From the NCBI GenBank assembly GCA_963849065.1, contig CAWKFM010000005.1:1-64000 (forward strand): 64,000 nucleotides of DNA, given 5' to 3'. A model generated the notes under the pieces. The model was given only the letters and a program-made list of their open reading frames with translations. It was not told the origin of the DNA and ran no database searches. Position numbers and translations under genes: made by a program. Origin of the DNA: TOLSYN sp963849065. Lineage in GTDB: Bacteria > Acidobacteriota > Terriglobia > Terriglobales > Acidobacteriaceae. Shown here piece after piece: positions 53,191-64,000 of the stretch (its first letter is position 1; each line of letters opens with the position of its first letter).

Positions 53191-55395
53191 ATGTCTGATT
53201 TTCTCTTAGAGATCGGTACCGAAGAAATCCCCGCCCGCATGATCGCCTCGGCCACCGAGGAACTCCAGCGCCGCATCGGCGAACTCGTCACGCGTGAGCG
53301 CCTAGCGCCCGCGGCCGGCAGCGCAGCGTTACCCGACTCCGCATCCGAAGCCTTCGCCTCTCCCCGCCGCATCAGTGTCCTCGTCCGCGGACTCGCTGCC
53401 TCGCAGCCCGACGTTGCCGAGCAGCTTCTCGGCCCCGCCACCGCCCATGCCTTCAAAGACGGACAGCCCACCCAGGCCGCCGTCGCCTTCGCCAAAAAAG
53501 CCGGAGTCCCGCTCGAATCGCTCACCCGGGCCACCACTCCCAAGGGCGAATACCTCGCCGCCAACGTGGTCAAAAAAGGCCGCCCGGCGCTCGACCTCCT
53601 CACCGAACTCGTCCCCAAGGAGATCGCCGCCCTGTACTGGGCCAAAAACATGTACTGGCGTCCCGGCAAGCCCGAGCGCTTCGTCCGTCCCGTCCGCTGG
53701 CTCGTCGCTCTTCTCGATGGCGAAATCGTCCCCCTCGAGTTCGGCGGCATCACCGCCGGCCGCACCTCGCGCGGTCACAGAATCCTCTCGTCCGCGCCTG
53801 TCCAACTTGCCGCGCCCGCCGAATACGCCCCCAAGCTGCGCGCCGCCAGCGTTCTCCCCAGCTACTCCGAGCGCGAGCACACCATCCGCAAATCCCTCGA
53901 TAAAGCCGTGCGTCAGATCCCCGGCGCCCGTTGGCGCGAAGACAAAGAACTCCTCGACACCGTCGTCAATCTCACCGAAGCGCCCTCGGTTATCCTCGGC
54001 AACTTCGAAACCGAATTCCTCGCCCTGCCCGAAGAAGTCCTCGTCACCGTCATGCGCGATCACCAGAAATACTTCGCCGTGGAAGACGCCAACGGCAAGC
54101 TTGCGCCCCATTTCCTCGCCGTCCTCAACACGGTCACCGACGCCGAGGGAGAAGCCATCGTCCGCCACGGCAATGAGCGAGTCCTGCGCGCCCGTTTTAA
54201 CGACGCCCGCTTTTTCTGGAACACCGACCAGAAGCTCACCCTCAAAGACCGCGTGGCCATGCTCAAGTCGGTCACCTTCCAAAAGGAACTGGGCAGCTAC
54301 TACGACAAAGCCGTCCGCACCCAGCATCTCGGCAGCCTTATCAGCGCGGTCGTTTCCGGCTTGTATCCCGCCCACCGTCCCGGCGTGGTTTACAAAGCCG
54401 CGCTCATGGCCAAGTGCGATCTCACCACCGAACTGGTCAAGGAGTTCACCGAGCTTCAGGGCGTCATCGGCGGACTCTACCTCGTCCACCAGGCCGAGCG
54501 CATGGACCTTCCCGAAGGCTCCGCCATCGCCATCGGAGAGGCTATCTACGACCAGTACAAGCCCGCCTCTATGGAAGACGAAGTCCCCCGCTCGCTCGAA
54601 GGCGCCGTCCTCGCCAGCGCCGACAAAGCCGATACCATCGCCGGCATGTTCGCCCTGGGCATGATCCCCTCCGGCTCCAAGGACCCGTTTGCCCTGCGCC
54701 GCGCCGCCAACGGCATTGTCCGCACCCTCATCGAGCACAACCTGCCGCTCAGTCTCAGCCAGCTCATGCAGGACGCCCTTCGCCAGTACTCTGCGCCCGC
54801 GGCCGCCAGCGTAGCGTTCCCCGCCACCGCCGTCGCCCAGTACTCACAGAACGTCGCCGCCTTCTTCCGCGAGCGCCTCGAGTTCTACCTGCGCGACGCC
54901 CGCGGCTTCGCCTACGATGTCACCAACGCCGTGCTCGCCTCCGGCTCTGACAATGCCGTCGATGCTCTGGCCCGCGCCGAGGCCGTCGCCAAGGTGCGCG
55001 GCTCCGAAGACTTTGACGCCATCTCCGCCAGCTTCAAGCGCATCAAGAACATCCTCCGCCAGGCCGAAGAGAAGTCGATTCCCGTGCCGGCCCATCCCAA
55101 CCCGCAGCTGCTCGGGCCCGACGCTCCCGTTGCGGAACGAGACCTCTACCAAAACGGAGCCGTCGAAGCCGGAGCCCGCTACAAAGCCTGCATTCACCAA
55201 GGCGATTACGATGCAGCTCTCAGCAGCGCTGCTTCGCTGCGTCCCTTGCTGGACCGCTTCTTCGACGACGTCATGGTCATGGTCGAAGACGCGGAGATCC
55301 GCTCGAACCGGCTCTCGCTGCTCAAAATGCTCTACGACGATTTCTCCAAAATCGCCGACTTCAGCGAGATCGTTACCGGCGGAAAGAGTTCCTGA
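53191..55395 (+). CDS. glyS: Glycyl-tRNA synthetase beta subunit
   Basis: 734 residues, opening LLEIGTEEIPARMI as in all GlyS proteins, with tRNA-binding and HD-like domains (HQKYFAVEDANGKLAPHFLAVLN; LGSYYDKAVRTQHL) and a C-terminal DALR-type anticodon-binding end (NRLSLLKMLYDDFSKIADFSEI). It supplies tRNA recognition to GlyQ. Two in-frame copies of the 33-bp element are present, near the N-terminus (53305-53337, APAAGSAALPD) and around residue 538 (54793-54825, APAAASVAFPA). Both fall at surface-loop-like places between conserved blocks. Otherwise complete. Confidence 0.95.
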   Translation: MSDFLLEIGTEEIPARMIASATEELQRRIGELVTRERLAPAAGSAALPDSASEAFASPRRISVLVRGLAASQPDVAEQLLGPATAHAFKDGQPTQAAVAFAKKAGVPLESLTRATTPKGEYLAANVVKKGRPALDLLTELVPKEIAALYWAKNMYWRPGKPERFVRPVRWLVALLDGEIVPLEFGGITAGRTSRGHRILSSAPVQLAAPAEYAPKLRAASVLPSYSEREHTIRKSLDKAVRQIPGARWREDKELLDTVVNLTEAPSVILGNFETEFLALPEEVLVTVMRDHQKYFAVEDANGKLAPHFLAVLNTVTDAEGEAIVRHGNERVLRARFNDARFFWNTDQKLTLKDRVAMLKSVTFQKELGSYYDKAVRTQHLGSLISAVVSGLYPAHRPGVVYKAALMAKCDLTTELVKEFTELQGVIGGLYLVHQAERMDLPEGSAIAIGEAIYDQYKPASMEDEVPRSLEGAVLASADKADTIAGMFALGMIPSGSKDPFALRRAANGIVRTLIEHNLPLSLSQLMQDALRQYSAPAAASVAFPATAVAQYSQNVAAFFRERLEFYLRDARGFAYDVTNAVLASGSDNAVDALARAEAVAKVRGSEDFDAISASFKRIKNILRQAEEKSIPVPAHPNPQLLGPDAPVAERDLYQNGAVEAGARYKACIHQGDYDAALSSAASLRPLLDRFFDDVMVMVEDAEIRSNRLSLLKMLYDDFSKIADFSEIVTGGKSS
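53305..53337 (+). repeat. 33-bp in-frame element, first copy in glyS
   Basis: Encodes APAAGSAALPD between conserved GlyS blocks; nearly identical to the glyQ copy. Confidence 0.7.
54793..54825 (+). repeat. 33-bp in-frame element, second copy in glyS
   Basis: Encodes APAAASVAFPA; more diverged, but same length and frame as the other two. Confidence 0.6.
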
Positions 55396-55485
55396 GACAA
55401 TCGTTTCCCGCGTGTCATAATATTTGACGGACTTTTACGTCGCCGGCCTGCAGTGTTGCCGGTTTATGCTTTTTCTTTTTGAGGT

Positions 55486-55511
55486 GTCATCCTGAACGAA
55501 GTGAAGGCCCC
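55486..55511 (+). repeat. Interspersed repeat of the GTCATCCTGAGCGAAGCGAA type
   Basis: GTCATCCTGAACGAAGTGAA followed by GGCCCC; second window copy, in the glyS-ppdK gap. Confidence 0.5.
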
Positions 55512-55631
55512 CTACGTCGTGCAAACATCCGCCACTGTCCCAGGGGCACTTCGGACGCGGACTCCCGAGTTTAATGCTTTGTCAGTACGTCAGCTCTAAT
55601 GAGAACGATATCAATTTCAGAGAGTGAGGCT

Positions 55632-58331
<2,700 letters not shown>

Positions 58332-58366
58332 CCGTACATCGACGAATATCGATGTTTACCAATGTG

Positions 58367-58405
58367 CCCCGTTCAACCCTCTTGGTTGATCGGGGCCTTT
58401 GATTT
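58367..58405 (+). terminator. Terminator after ppdK
   Basis: Stem CCCCGTTCAACC/GGTTGATCGGGG (one mismatch) with a 5-base loop, followed by CCTTTGATTTT. It is itself a short relative of the intergenic palindromic repeats. Confidence 0.7.
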
Positions 58406-58451
58406 TGCGTTTGGTGTTGTTTTTGTTCTGAGGCTTCGTCCAAACGCAGCA

Positions 58452-58478
58452 CTGGCTCCTGTTCTGCACAGGAGCCAG
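58452..58478 (-). terminator. Hairpin after the first small secreted gene
   Basis: Perfect 10-bp stem CTGGCTCCTG/CAGGAGCCAG, 27 bp beyond the stop of 58506-58850. A sister hairpin lies at the same place behind the paralogue. Confidence 0.5.
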
Positions 58479-58505
58479 ATACCTACTGTACGCCATCAGC
58501 GATTT

Positions 58506-58850
58506 CTAGCGGTTGTAGTGGTCGTCGTGCCCATGATCGTGGCCGCGGTCATGGGCACGCTGAACTCGTGCACTTCTTCCGTCTCTGAATCGGTTGTCGT
58601 ACTGTCTATGTCCGTGTTCGTCCATTCGATACCGTGTGCCACCGCCATAGTAGTAGCCATCGTGGAATCCGGAGTTCCAATCGTGCGTCACAAAGTATGG
58701 CTCGTCGTACTCCACGTAGGGAGCCGGCGCAACGACGACCGGGGCACCGATCGCAATGCCAACATGGACCTGGGCCATCGCCTTAGGCGGCGTCACGAAC
58801 GTCATTGCCAAAACCAAACCAAATAGCGCGAGTGCGGCTTTCTTCAACAT
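58506..58850 (-). CDS. Small secreted protein, paralogue 1
   Basis: 114 residues. Signal peptide (MLKKAALALFGLVLAMTF, cleavage after MAQ region), then VHVGIAIGAPVVVAPAP, a Tyr/Gly-rich stretch (GFHDGYYYGGGTRYRMDEHG) and a charged His/Arg/Asp tail (HDRGHDHGHDDHYNR) that could bind metal. Ribosome site GAGGAAG 4 bases upstream. Periplasmic or extracellular; function unknown. Roughly two thirds identical to the paralogue 300 bp away on the same strand. Confidence 0.75.
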   Translation of the reverse strand: MLKKAALALFGLVLAMTFVTPPKAMAQVHVGIAIGAPVVVAPAPYVEYDEPYFVTHDWNSGFHDGYYYGGGTRYRMDEHGHRQYDNRFRDGRSARVQRAHDRGHDHGHDDHYNR

Positions 58851-59099
58851 TTACTTCCTCCATTGCTCTCTTGTTGCCAAACCTAAACTGATGGATAAGT
58901 TGCGAGAAGCGAACCACTGCGGTGCATGTTGTTCGCCGGTGCGCGATGCACATCCGTCAAATCCCGCTTACAAGAGTCTCTGCTCTTGGCGCTCCGCAGT
59001 CTGGTCTATAGTGCTCACATTCTGTCGGCGGTCTCCATTCGCCCGCTTCGACCAAACGCGTCGATACACAATTCCAGCCTCGATCGCCCAAACGCAGTC

Positions 59100-59126
59100 C
59101 CGGCTCCTGGGTTGTGCAGGAGCCGG
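59100..59126 (-). terminator. Hairpin after the second small secreted gene
   Basis: Perfect 10-bp stem CCGGCTCCTG/CAGGAGCCGG, 27 bp past the stop of 59153-59473; duplicated together with its gene. Confidence 0.5.
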
Positions 59127-59152
59127 ACGTTCACCTGGGCCGTGAGCGATTT

Positions 59153-59473
59153 CTAGTGCTTATCCTGATGATGATCGTTGTGCCCACGTGCGGCTTTTCC
59201 GTCTCTGAATTTGTTGTCGTACTGTTTATTTCCGTGGGCGTCCATCTGATACCGTGTGCCACCGCCATAGTAGTAACCGTCGTGGAGTCCGGAGTCCCAA
59301 TTGTGCGAGCTATAGTAGCCCTCGTCGTATACCACGACCGGAGCCGGTGCAACCACAACCGCCGGCGCTCCGATCGCAATGCCAACATGAACCTGTGCCA
59401 CTGCGCTAGATGCTGCCATGTACGTACCAGCCAAAACCAAACCAGATAATGCGAGTGCGGTTTTCTTCAACAT
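59153..59473 (-). CDS. Small secreted protein, paralogue 2
   Basis: 106 residues from the ATG at 59473 (GGGAGA upstream). Signal peptide LKKTALALSGLVLAGTYMA, then VHVGIAIGAPAVVVAPAP, GLHDGYYYGGGTRYQMDAHG and a His-rich end (HNDHHQDKH). Shares order and spacing of all features with 58506-58850, including a hairpin after the stop, so the pair is a tandem duplication. A longer upstream extension of the frame has no family sequence. Function unknown. Confidence 0.75.
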   Translation of the reverse strand: MLKKTALALSGLVLAGTYMAASSAVAQVHVGIAIGAPAVVVAPAPVVVYDEGYYSSHNWDSGLHDGYYYGGGTRYQMDAHGNKQYDNKFRDGKAARGHNDHHQDKH

Positions 59474-59753
59474 TTGGAATCTCCCTTGCTCTCTTGCTGC
59501 AAACTCAAATTGACTTAATCGTTGCGAGATTCGAACACACACGAGGCATGTTTTTCTCCTCATGCGAGATCCACATCCGTGTGGAACCCCACTATCACCA
59601 CTTTCTACCCTTGGCGTTCCAAAGTCTGATCTATAACGCTCACATCCGTCCGCAGTTAAAATTTGCCTTCGTCTTGACTTTGGAACCAGCAAAACCTCAA
59701 ATCCATGCTCCTACCTGCTACCATATTCATAGCGCCGCTTCTGGATTTGCCCT

Positions 59754-61019
59754 GTGTCCTCGTTTCCAACCCGCTCGCTCACTGAGCGCTTTTATCATCC
59801 CGAACTCGACGTCCTGCGTTTCCTCGCCTTTTTCCTGGTCTTTCTCCACCACTCGCTGCCGCACGAAACGTCCTTCTACACCAACATGGGCACCTCGCCC
59901 ATCCTTGCCTCGATCCTGGCTGGCATCGGCAACACCGGAGCCTTTGGCGTCAATCTCTTTTTCGTCCTCAGCTCCTATCTCATCACCGAACTGCTCATCC
60001 GCGAGCGCCAGCGCTTCGGCCACGTCGACCTCCGCGCCTTTTACATCCGCCGCATTCTGCGCATCTGGCCGCTTTATTTCGCCTATATCGCCTTCGCCTG
60101 GATCCTGCAGTGGTACGTCCCCAACCAGCACATCGGCTGGCGTGCCGGACTCGCCTTCTGTTTGCTTGGCGGAAACTGGTGGGTGGTCTTCGTCGGCTTC
60201 CCCTCGTCCATCATCTTTCCGCTCTGGAGTGTCTCCGTCGAGGAGCAGTTCTACATCTTCTGGCCGGTCACCATGCGCCGCCTCTCGCAGCGCGGATTGC
60301 TCATCGCCTCGGCCGTCATGCTGGTCATCGCCAATGTCACCCGCTGGTATCTGGCCGCCCACCACACCTGGGAATCCAAAATATGGGCCAACACCTTCGT
60401 CCAGTTCGATGCCATCGCCCTCGGCATCCTCCTCGCCGCCGTTCTCGCCGGACGCGCCCCGCGCCTCGGGTCTCTGCACCGCATCGCGCTCTTCGCCGCC
60501 GGCATCGCCTGCTTTGCCGTGGCCGGAAACTACTTCCAGATCAAGGTCGATCCGCTCAGCGTGCCCCGAGTCCTTCTCGGCTATCCCGTGGTGGCCCTCG
60601 GGGCCGTCGCCCTCTTCCTGGCCGCGCTGCATCAAAATCCCGAGGCCGCAGGTGGGCCACAGCCGCGCGCCCGCGACCGGAGCGGCGTGGATTGCCGCCT
60701 ACCCGGCTGCGAAGCCGTAGTTGGCGAATCTGGGATTGCAACGCAGCCGGTCGCCAGCTGGCGCACCTGGCTCATGCCTCCGCTGGTTTACCTCGGACGC
60801 ATTTCTTACAGCCTCTACGTCTTCCATGTCGTCGGCCTGATGATCACCGACTACACCATCCGCCATCAGGACACCAACCTGCCGCACTATCTGTTCCGCA
60901 ACGCCGTTGCCCTTGCCATCACCGTCGCCTTTGCCGCCGTCAGTTACCGCTGGGTGGAGATGCCCTTCCTCAGCCTCAAGCAGCGCTTCACCCACATCGT
61001 CTCCCGCCCCGGTGGCTAG
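59754..61019 (+). CDS. Acyltransferase 3 family (OafA/NodX-like) membrane protein
   Basis: 421 residues with about ten membrane segments. The family signature is at the N-terminus (PELDVLRFLAFFLVFLHHSL, with the HH pair) and in SVSVEEQFYIFWP. These enzymes move acyl groups onto extracytoplasmic sugars or lipids. Residues about 303-345 (including RARDRSGVDCRLPGCEA) form a charged, hydrophilic insertion between two membrane segments not expected for the family, possibly another coding-region insertion. Start GTG at 59754. Substrate unknown. Confidence 0.85.
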   Translation: MSSFPTRSLTERFYHPELDVLRFLAFFLVFLHHSLPHETSFYTNMGTSPILASILAGIGNTGAFGVNLFFVLSSYLITELLIRERQRFGHVDLRAFYIRRILRIWPLYFAYIAFAWILQWYVPNQHIGWRAGLAFCLLGGNWWVVFVGFPSSIIFPLWSVSVEEQFYIFWPVTMRRLSQRGLLIASAVMLVIANVTRWYLAAHHTWESKIWANTFVQFDAIALGILLAAVLAGRAPRLGSLHRIALFAAGIACFAVAGNYFQIKVDPLSVPRVLLGYPVVALGAVALFLAALHQNPEAAGGPQPRARDRSGVDCRLPGCEAVVGESGIATQPVASWRTWLMPPLVYLGRISYSLYVFHVVGLMITDYTIRHQDTNLPHYLFRNAVALAITVAFAAVSYRWVEMPFLSLKQRFTHIVSRPGG

Positions 61020-61063
61020 CCGGTCGCCGCATCAGCTGTGTTCAGTAGATTTTGGAAACTGCT

Positions 61064-61112
61064 TGGTGCCCCACCTTCACCGCGCCTCCTTTGCGCGGTT
61101 AAGGCGGGAAGC
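61064..61112. repeat. Intergenic palindromic repeat, copy 7 (divergent)
   Basis: GGTGCCCCACCTTCACCGCGC-loop-GCGCGGTTAAGGCGGG; between the acyltransferase and the cytochrome b gene (left arm split here for length: CACCGCGC pairs GCGCGGT). Confidence 0.6.
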
Positions 61113-61274
61113 AGTACCTCTCAACTTCAACTTGCTTTGCCCTCCGCGCTTTCCTGAATACCTCCTATAAAAAACTTTGTCTTGTTTGCCCGCTGTTTTG
61201 GCCCCACTCTTAAAAGGCAAGCGGCCGACGGGTGAGCTTCCGAGGGTCCTGCTGTCAGCAACGGAGGTTTTCCC

Positions 61275-62093
61275 ATGGAGTCCAACGCACCTGCCACGAC
61301 CGGCCCCGCGCCGGCTGCCGGAGCCGCATCCCCCACCGCCTACAATCATCCTTTACTGCAAGCTCAGGCAACGCCCAAGCCGGGATGTGCCTGCGGCGTC
61401 CTGCGTCCTCCCCGCAAGTTCCACGCCGCCCTCGGCCTCTGGCTCGCCGCATTCCTGGGCGCGCACTTCCTCATCGGCTCCGCCGGAGTCAACCCTCGCA
61501 ACTATGAAGGAGCCGTGGGCCTGCTGCACCGCTCGTTGGCCTACCTGCCCGGCGCGGTCTTCCTGCTGGTTTTCCTGCCCATGCTGCTGCAGGCCGCCAG
61601 CGGACTCTTCCTGCTCACCAAGGAAGGTCTCCGTTATGACGTCAAGAGCTGCAACCGCGGCGGCAAACTGCGCTTCTTCCTGCAGCGCTGGAGCGGCCTG
61701 GTCATGGTCGCCTTCCTGCTCGCCCACGTGGCCAGCATGAGGGGCCGCGGACTGGTCGGCCACTGGAACTCTATCGCCCGCTCCGGTGCACCCGACGGTG
61801 CAGCCTACGCCTATACCGCCTCGGGCTTCCATCCCTTCAGCTTCCCGGCGCTGGACACCCTCACCATCGTGCTGCTGCTCGCCGGCATCCTGGGAACCGT
61901 CTATCATGTCGCCAACGGCGCCTGCTCCGGCGGAATCCTCTGGAAGCTCGTCGAGAGCGACGGCGGCAAGGCCCGCCTCACCTACCTGAGCGCCGCCGCC
62001 GGCGTGGCCCTGGCGGTCATGGGAGCCGTCGCCTGGTACGCCTTCAGCCTCGCGCCTACCGCCCACGTAGCCCTCGCCTCCGTCGGCCACTAA
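61275..62093 (+). CDS. Succinate dehydrogenase/fumarate reductase-type cytochrome b subunit
   Basis: 272 residues with a Pro/Ala-rich N-terminus (about 1-45) and five membrane segments. Histidines at the expected heme-ligand positions are seen in KFHAALG, GAHFLI, LLHRSLAYLPG, FLLAHVA and TVYHVANG, and the YHVANGACSGGILWKL segment is typical of the five-helix SdhC/FrdC group. It would anchor the flavoprotein and iron-sulfur subunits and exchange electrons with menaquinone, in keeping with mqnA. No sdhA or sdhB follows; they must be elsewhere, or this is an orphan. The gene stands alone before a convergent terminator. Confidence 0.7.
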   Translation: MESNAPATTGPAPAAGAASPTAYNHPLLQAQATPKPGCACGVLRPPRKFHAALGLWLAAFLGAHFLIGSAGVNPRNYEGAVGLLHRSLAYLPGAVFLLVFLPMLLQAASGLFLLTKEGLRYDVKSCNRGGKLRFFLQRWSGLVMVAFLLAHVASMRGRGLVGHWNSIARSGAPDGAAYAYTASGFHPFSFPALDTLTIVLLLAGILGTVYHVANGACSGGILWKLVESDGGKARLTYLSAAAGVALAVMGAVAWYAFSLAPTAHVALASVGH

Positions 62094-62189
62094 CCGCCTT
62101 TGCTCCGGAGGCGTCACCCTGCCCAAATCTTCCGTTCCGTGTCAAGGTCACTTCTGCCGGCAATTGATTTGCTGCCTTTTTCCCCAACA

Positions 62190-62226
62190 AAGAAGCGGTG
62201 TTCCGTCATCCGGAACACCGCTTCTT
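62190..62226. terminator. Strong bidirectional terminator hairpin
   Basis: A perfect 16-bp stem AAGAAGCGGTGTTCCG/CGGAACACCGCTTCTT with a 5-base loop lies between the convergent cytochrome b and aldehyde dehydrogenase genes. Confidence 0.85.
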
Positions 62227-62271
62227 CTCACTCGTGACCACCACGCGGCTTGTGCCGCGAACCGGAGCCGC

Positions 62272-63633
62272 TTATGCCTTTCTGCGGGCCAGTCTCTTGA
62301 TGTTGAGCAGGTTCTTGTAGCCAACGTTTTCGCTGGTGATGTTGCCGCCGCGGGCGCCACAGCCCAGGGTCAGCGACGGAACCAGCGTGTTGTACAGTGC
62401 GCCGATCGTGCCGTGGACTGAAGGCTGGTTCCACATCACGCGGTTGGCATGCACTCTCAGCGCAAACTCCTCGGCTACCTTCTCGTCCTCGGTGAACACC
62501 GCGGCCGAGTGGCCCGCGCCGCCGAACTCCAGCTGAACCGCAGCTGCGTTGATGGCCTCGTCCTTGTTGGCAGCGACGATCCAGCCCAGCACCGGCGACA
62601 GCTTTTCGTGGCTCATCCAGTCTGCCCCTTCCGTCGTGGTCAAAGGAACCATCAGCAGCTTCCGGTCTTCCGGAATCTTCAGGCCGGCCAGTGCGCCGAT
62701 CACCTGCGGGCTCTTGCCCACAATGGCCATCGAAGGAACGCCGCGTTCCTTGTCGAACATGACCTGTTCCAGCTTGGCCTTTTCTGCTTCGGTGCACATG
62801 TAGGCGCCCATCTGTTCAAACAGCTTCAGGGCCTTGTCGGCAGTGGCTTTGTCGTCGAAGATCACCGACTGATCGGAGGAGCAGATGGTGCCGTTGTCGA
62901 AGGTCTTCGAGGCGATGACGTCGTCAACCGCCATCTGCAGGTTGGCGGTCTTTTCGATGAACACCGGCACGCCGCCCGGTCCAACGCCCAGGGCGGGGTG
63001 GCCGGAGCTGTAGGCCGCCTTCACCATGGCGCCGCCGCCAGTGGCGATGATGATGGATACATCCGGGTGCGTCATCAGGGCGTTGGTGGCTTCCACCGAA
63101 GGCTGGGTAACCCACTGGATGCAGTTTTCCGGAGCGCCGGCGGCCACGGCGGCGTCAAGCATGATCTTGGCGGCAGCCGAGCTGCACTTCTGCGCGCGCG
63201 GGTGGAAGGCGAGGATGATCACGTTGCGCCCCTTGAGCGCAATCAGCGATTTGAACATTGTGGTCGAGGTCGGGTTGGTGGTCGGCGTCACGGCCGCTAC
63301 CACGCCGAACGGCTCGGCGATCGAAATGATGCCATCCTTCTCTTCGATCACGCCTACCGACTTCCCGCCCTTCATGTAGTCAGAGACCACCTGGGTGCCG
63401 AAGTGGTTCTTGATGACCTTGTCTTCCACATTGCCGATGCCGGTTTCTTCCACGGCAAACTCGGCCAGATAGCGCTCGTTGGCCACGCCGGCCTTCGTCA
63501 TGGCGTCGATAATCGTGTCAACCTGCTCCTGGTTGAACGTCCGGAAGATTTCCAGCGCCTTCAGCGCCTTGCTTGCCATTACATCGATTTCCTGTCCTGC
63601 AGCGGTCGTATCTTTTACTACGGCTGTCGCCAT
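62272..63633 (-). CDS. CoA-acylating aldehyde dehydrogenase (acetaldehyde dehydrogenase type)
   Basis: 453 residues from the ATG at 63633 with an excellent ribosome site (AAGGAG). Matches the ALDH half of AdhE and stand-alone EutE/MhpF-like acylating enzymes: AVTPTTNPTSTTMFKSLIAL, ATGGGAMVKAAYSSGHPALGVG, the catalytic Cys in NGTICSSDQS, and LSPVLGWIVA. It interconverts acetaldehyde (or a longer aldehyde) + CoA + NAD+ and acyl-CoA + NADH. No alcohol dehydrogenase half and no microcompartment genes are nearby, so it works alone or with the quinoprotein elsewhere; direction and substrate are open. Confidence 0.85.
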   Translation of the reverse strand: MATAVVKDTTAAGQEIDVMASKALKALEIFRTFNQEQVDTIIDAMTKAGVANERYLAEFAVEETGIGNVEDKVIKNHFGTQVVSDYMKGGKSVGVIEEKDGIISIAEPFGVVAAVTPTTNPTSTTMFKSLIALKGRNVIILAFHPRAQKCSSAAAKIMLDAAVAAGAPENCIQWVTQPSVEATNALMTHPDVSIIIATGGGAMVKAAYSSGHPALGVGPGGVPVFIEKTANLQMAVDDVIASKTFDNGTICSSDQSVIFDDKATADKALKLFEQMGAYMCTEAEKAKLEQVMFDKERGVPSMAIVGKSPQVIGALAGLKIPEDRKLLMVPLTTTEGADWMSHEKLSPVLGWIVAANKDEAINAAAVQLEFGGAGHSAAVFTEDEKVAEEFALRVHANRVMWNQPSVHGTIGALYNTLVPSLTLGCGARGGNITSENVGYKNLLNIKRLARRKA

Positions 63634-64000
63634 GTTTCTGCTCCTTGAAATTTTTGTGGGGTCACTGCCGTGCCGCAAAGAGTGTATCAGAATCGACCCA
63701 TCGCTGTGTGCTCCGATCCAGCCCAGCTCGTTGAAAACTCCACAATCCAATAAGCCGCTCTGCTCCAGCTCCGCTTGATTAAGTCAGTCGTTCTAGCCCG
63801 GTCGTCCCAAGGAGCCGCACGATTAACCACCTACTCACCTCCCAACCAAAATCATTAGCCAACTAGTCAATTGTTCTGAAATTTGCGGTAACGATTTACC
63901 AAGCAATCAACCTGGCGTCCCAAACTATTGGCATTTCGTGCAATGGTTGTCCCAACCCATCCCGCCGTCCTTCGGGCGCACAAAAGACCCCGGATCGTCT
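63634..64000. other. Upstream region of the aldehyde dehydrogenase gene
   Basis: No gene is supported to the window end. It should contain the minus-strand promoter; I see no clear regulatory palindrome. Confidence 0.4.

Overview
The window looks like an Acidobacteriota (Terriglobia-type) chromosome. This is inferred from the right-hand third, which carries GC-rich, densely packed housekeeping genes: tmRNA with an ANTELAYAA-ending tag, mqnA of the futalosine menaquinone pathway, topA, recO, a split glyQ/glyS glycyl-tRNA synthetase and pyruvate phosphate dikinase. No rRNA gene is present to confirm it. Long opposite-strand open frames over these genes are codon-bias shadows and are left out.

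About 43 kb to the left of the tmRNA gene is accessory. From left to right it holds: an RHS C-terminal tail coupled to a Sel1-repeat membrane protein; an RHS remnant; a Tn7-like core (TnsD/TniQ-like, TnsC, fused TnsA-TnsB, small DUF6788-like gene) whose right end has four direct TnsB-type sites running into the first codons of a HExxH + VWA protein; a complete Qat anti-phage operon (qatABCD) flanked by a 21-bp direct repeat; small stress-type genes, an XRE + ImmA/IrrE pair and a zinc-ribbon gene; a HExxH metalloprotease followed by an unknown protein with a Lys/Ala tail; and a 417-bp second copy of the VWA gene 3' end. The VWA tail appears three times (one copy only a short diverged remnant) and punctuates the defence-like cargo, which suggests repeated insertion at a gene 3' end.

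Downstream of the last VWA tail is a translationally coupled pair that I consider the best candidate for an undescribed system. One protein fuses a nucleoside-deoxyribosyltransferase/TIR-like domain, an Mrr-like domain and a histidine kinase. Its partner is a receiver domain fused to a class III nucleotide cyclase. After that come an IS21 remnant, a membrane patatin-like phospholipase with a large secreted partner, a quinoprotein alcohol dehydrogenase with the lanthanide-type Asp and an unusual OmpA-like C-terminal fusion shared with a nearby outer-membrane protein through an inverted repeat, a half tRNA-Val, a sedolisin protease, and a tyrosine integrase abutting the tmRNA 3' end. The integrase probably marks the island boundary.

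Right of tmRNA the core genes are mqnA, dprA (three frameshifts), topA, a TMTC-like membrane/TPR protein, recO, glyQ, glyS, ppdK, two small secreted paralogues, an acyltransferase, an Sdh-type cytochrome b and a CoA-acylating aldehyde dehydrogenase. The gaps between them carry a family of about 45-bp palindromic repeats with compensatory stem changes. A separate 33-bp element sits in frame inside glyQ and twice inside glyS.
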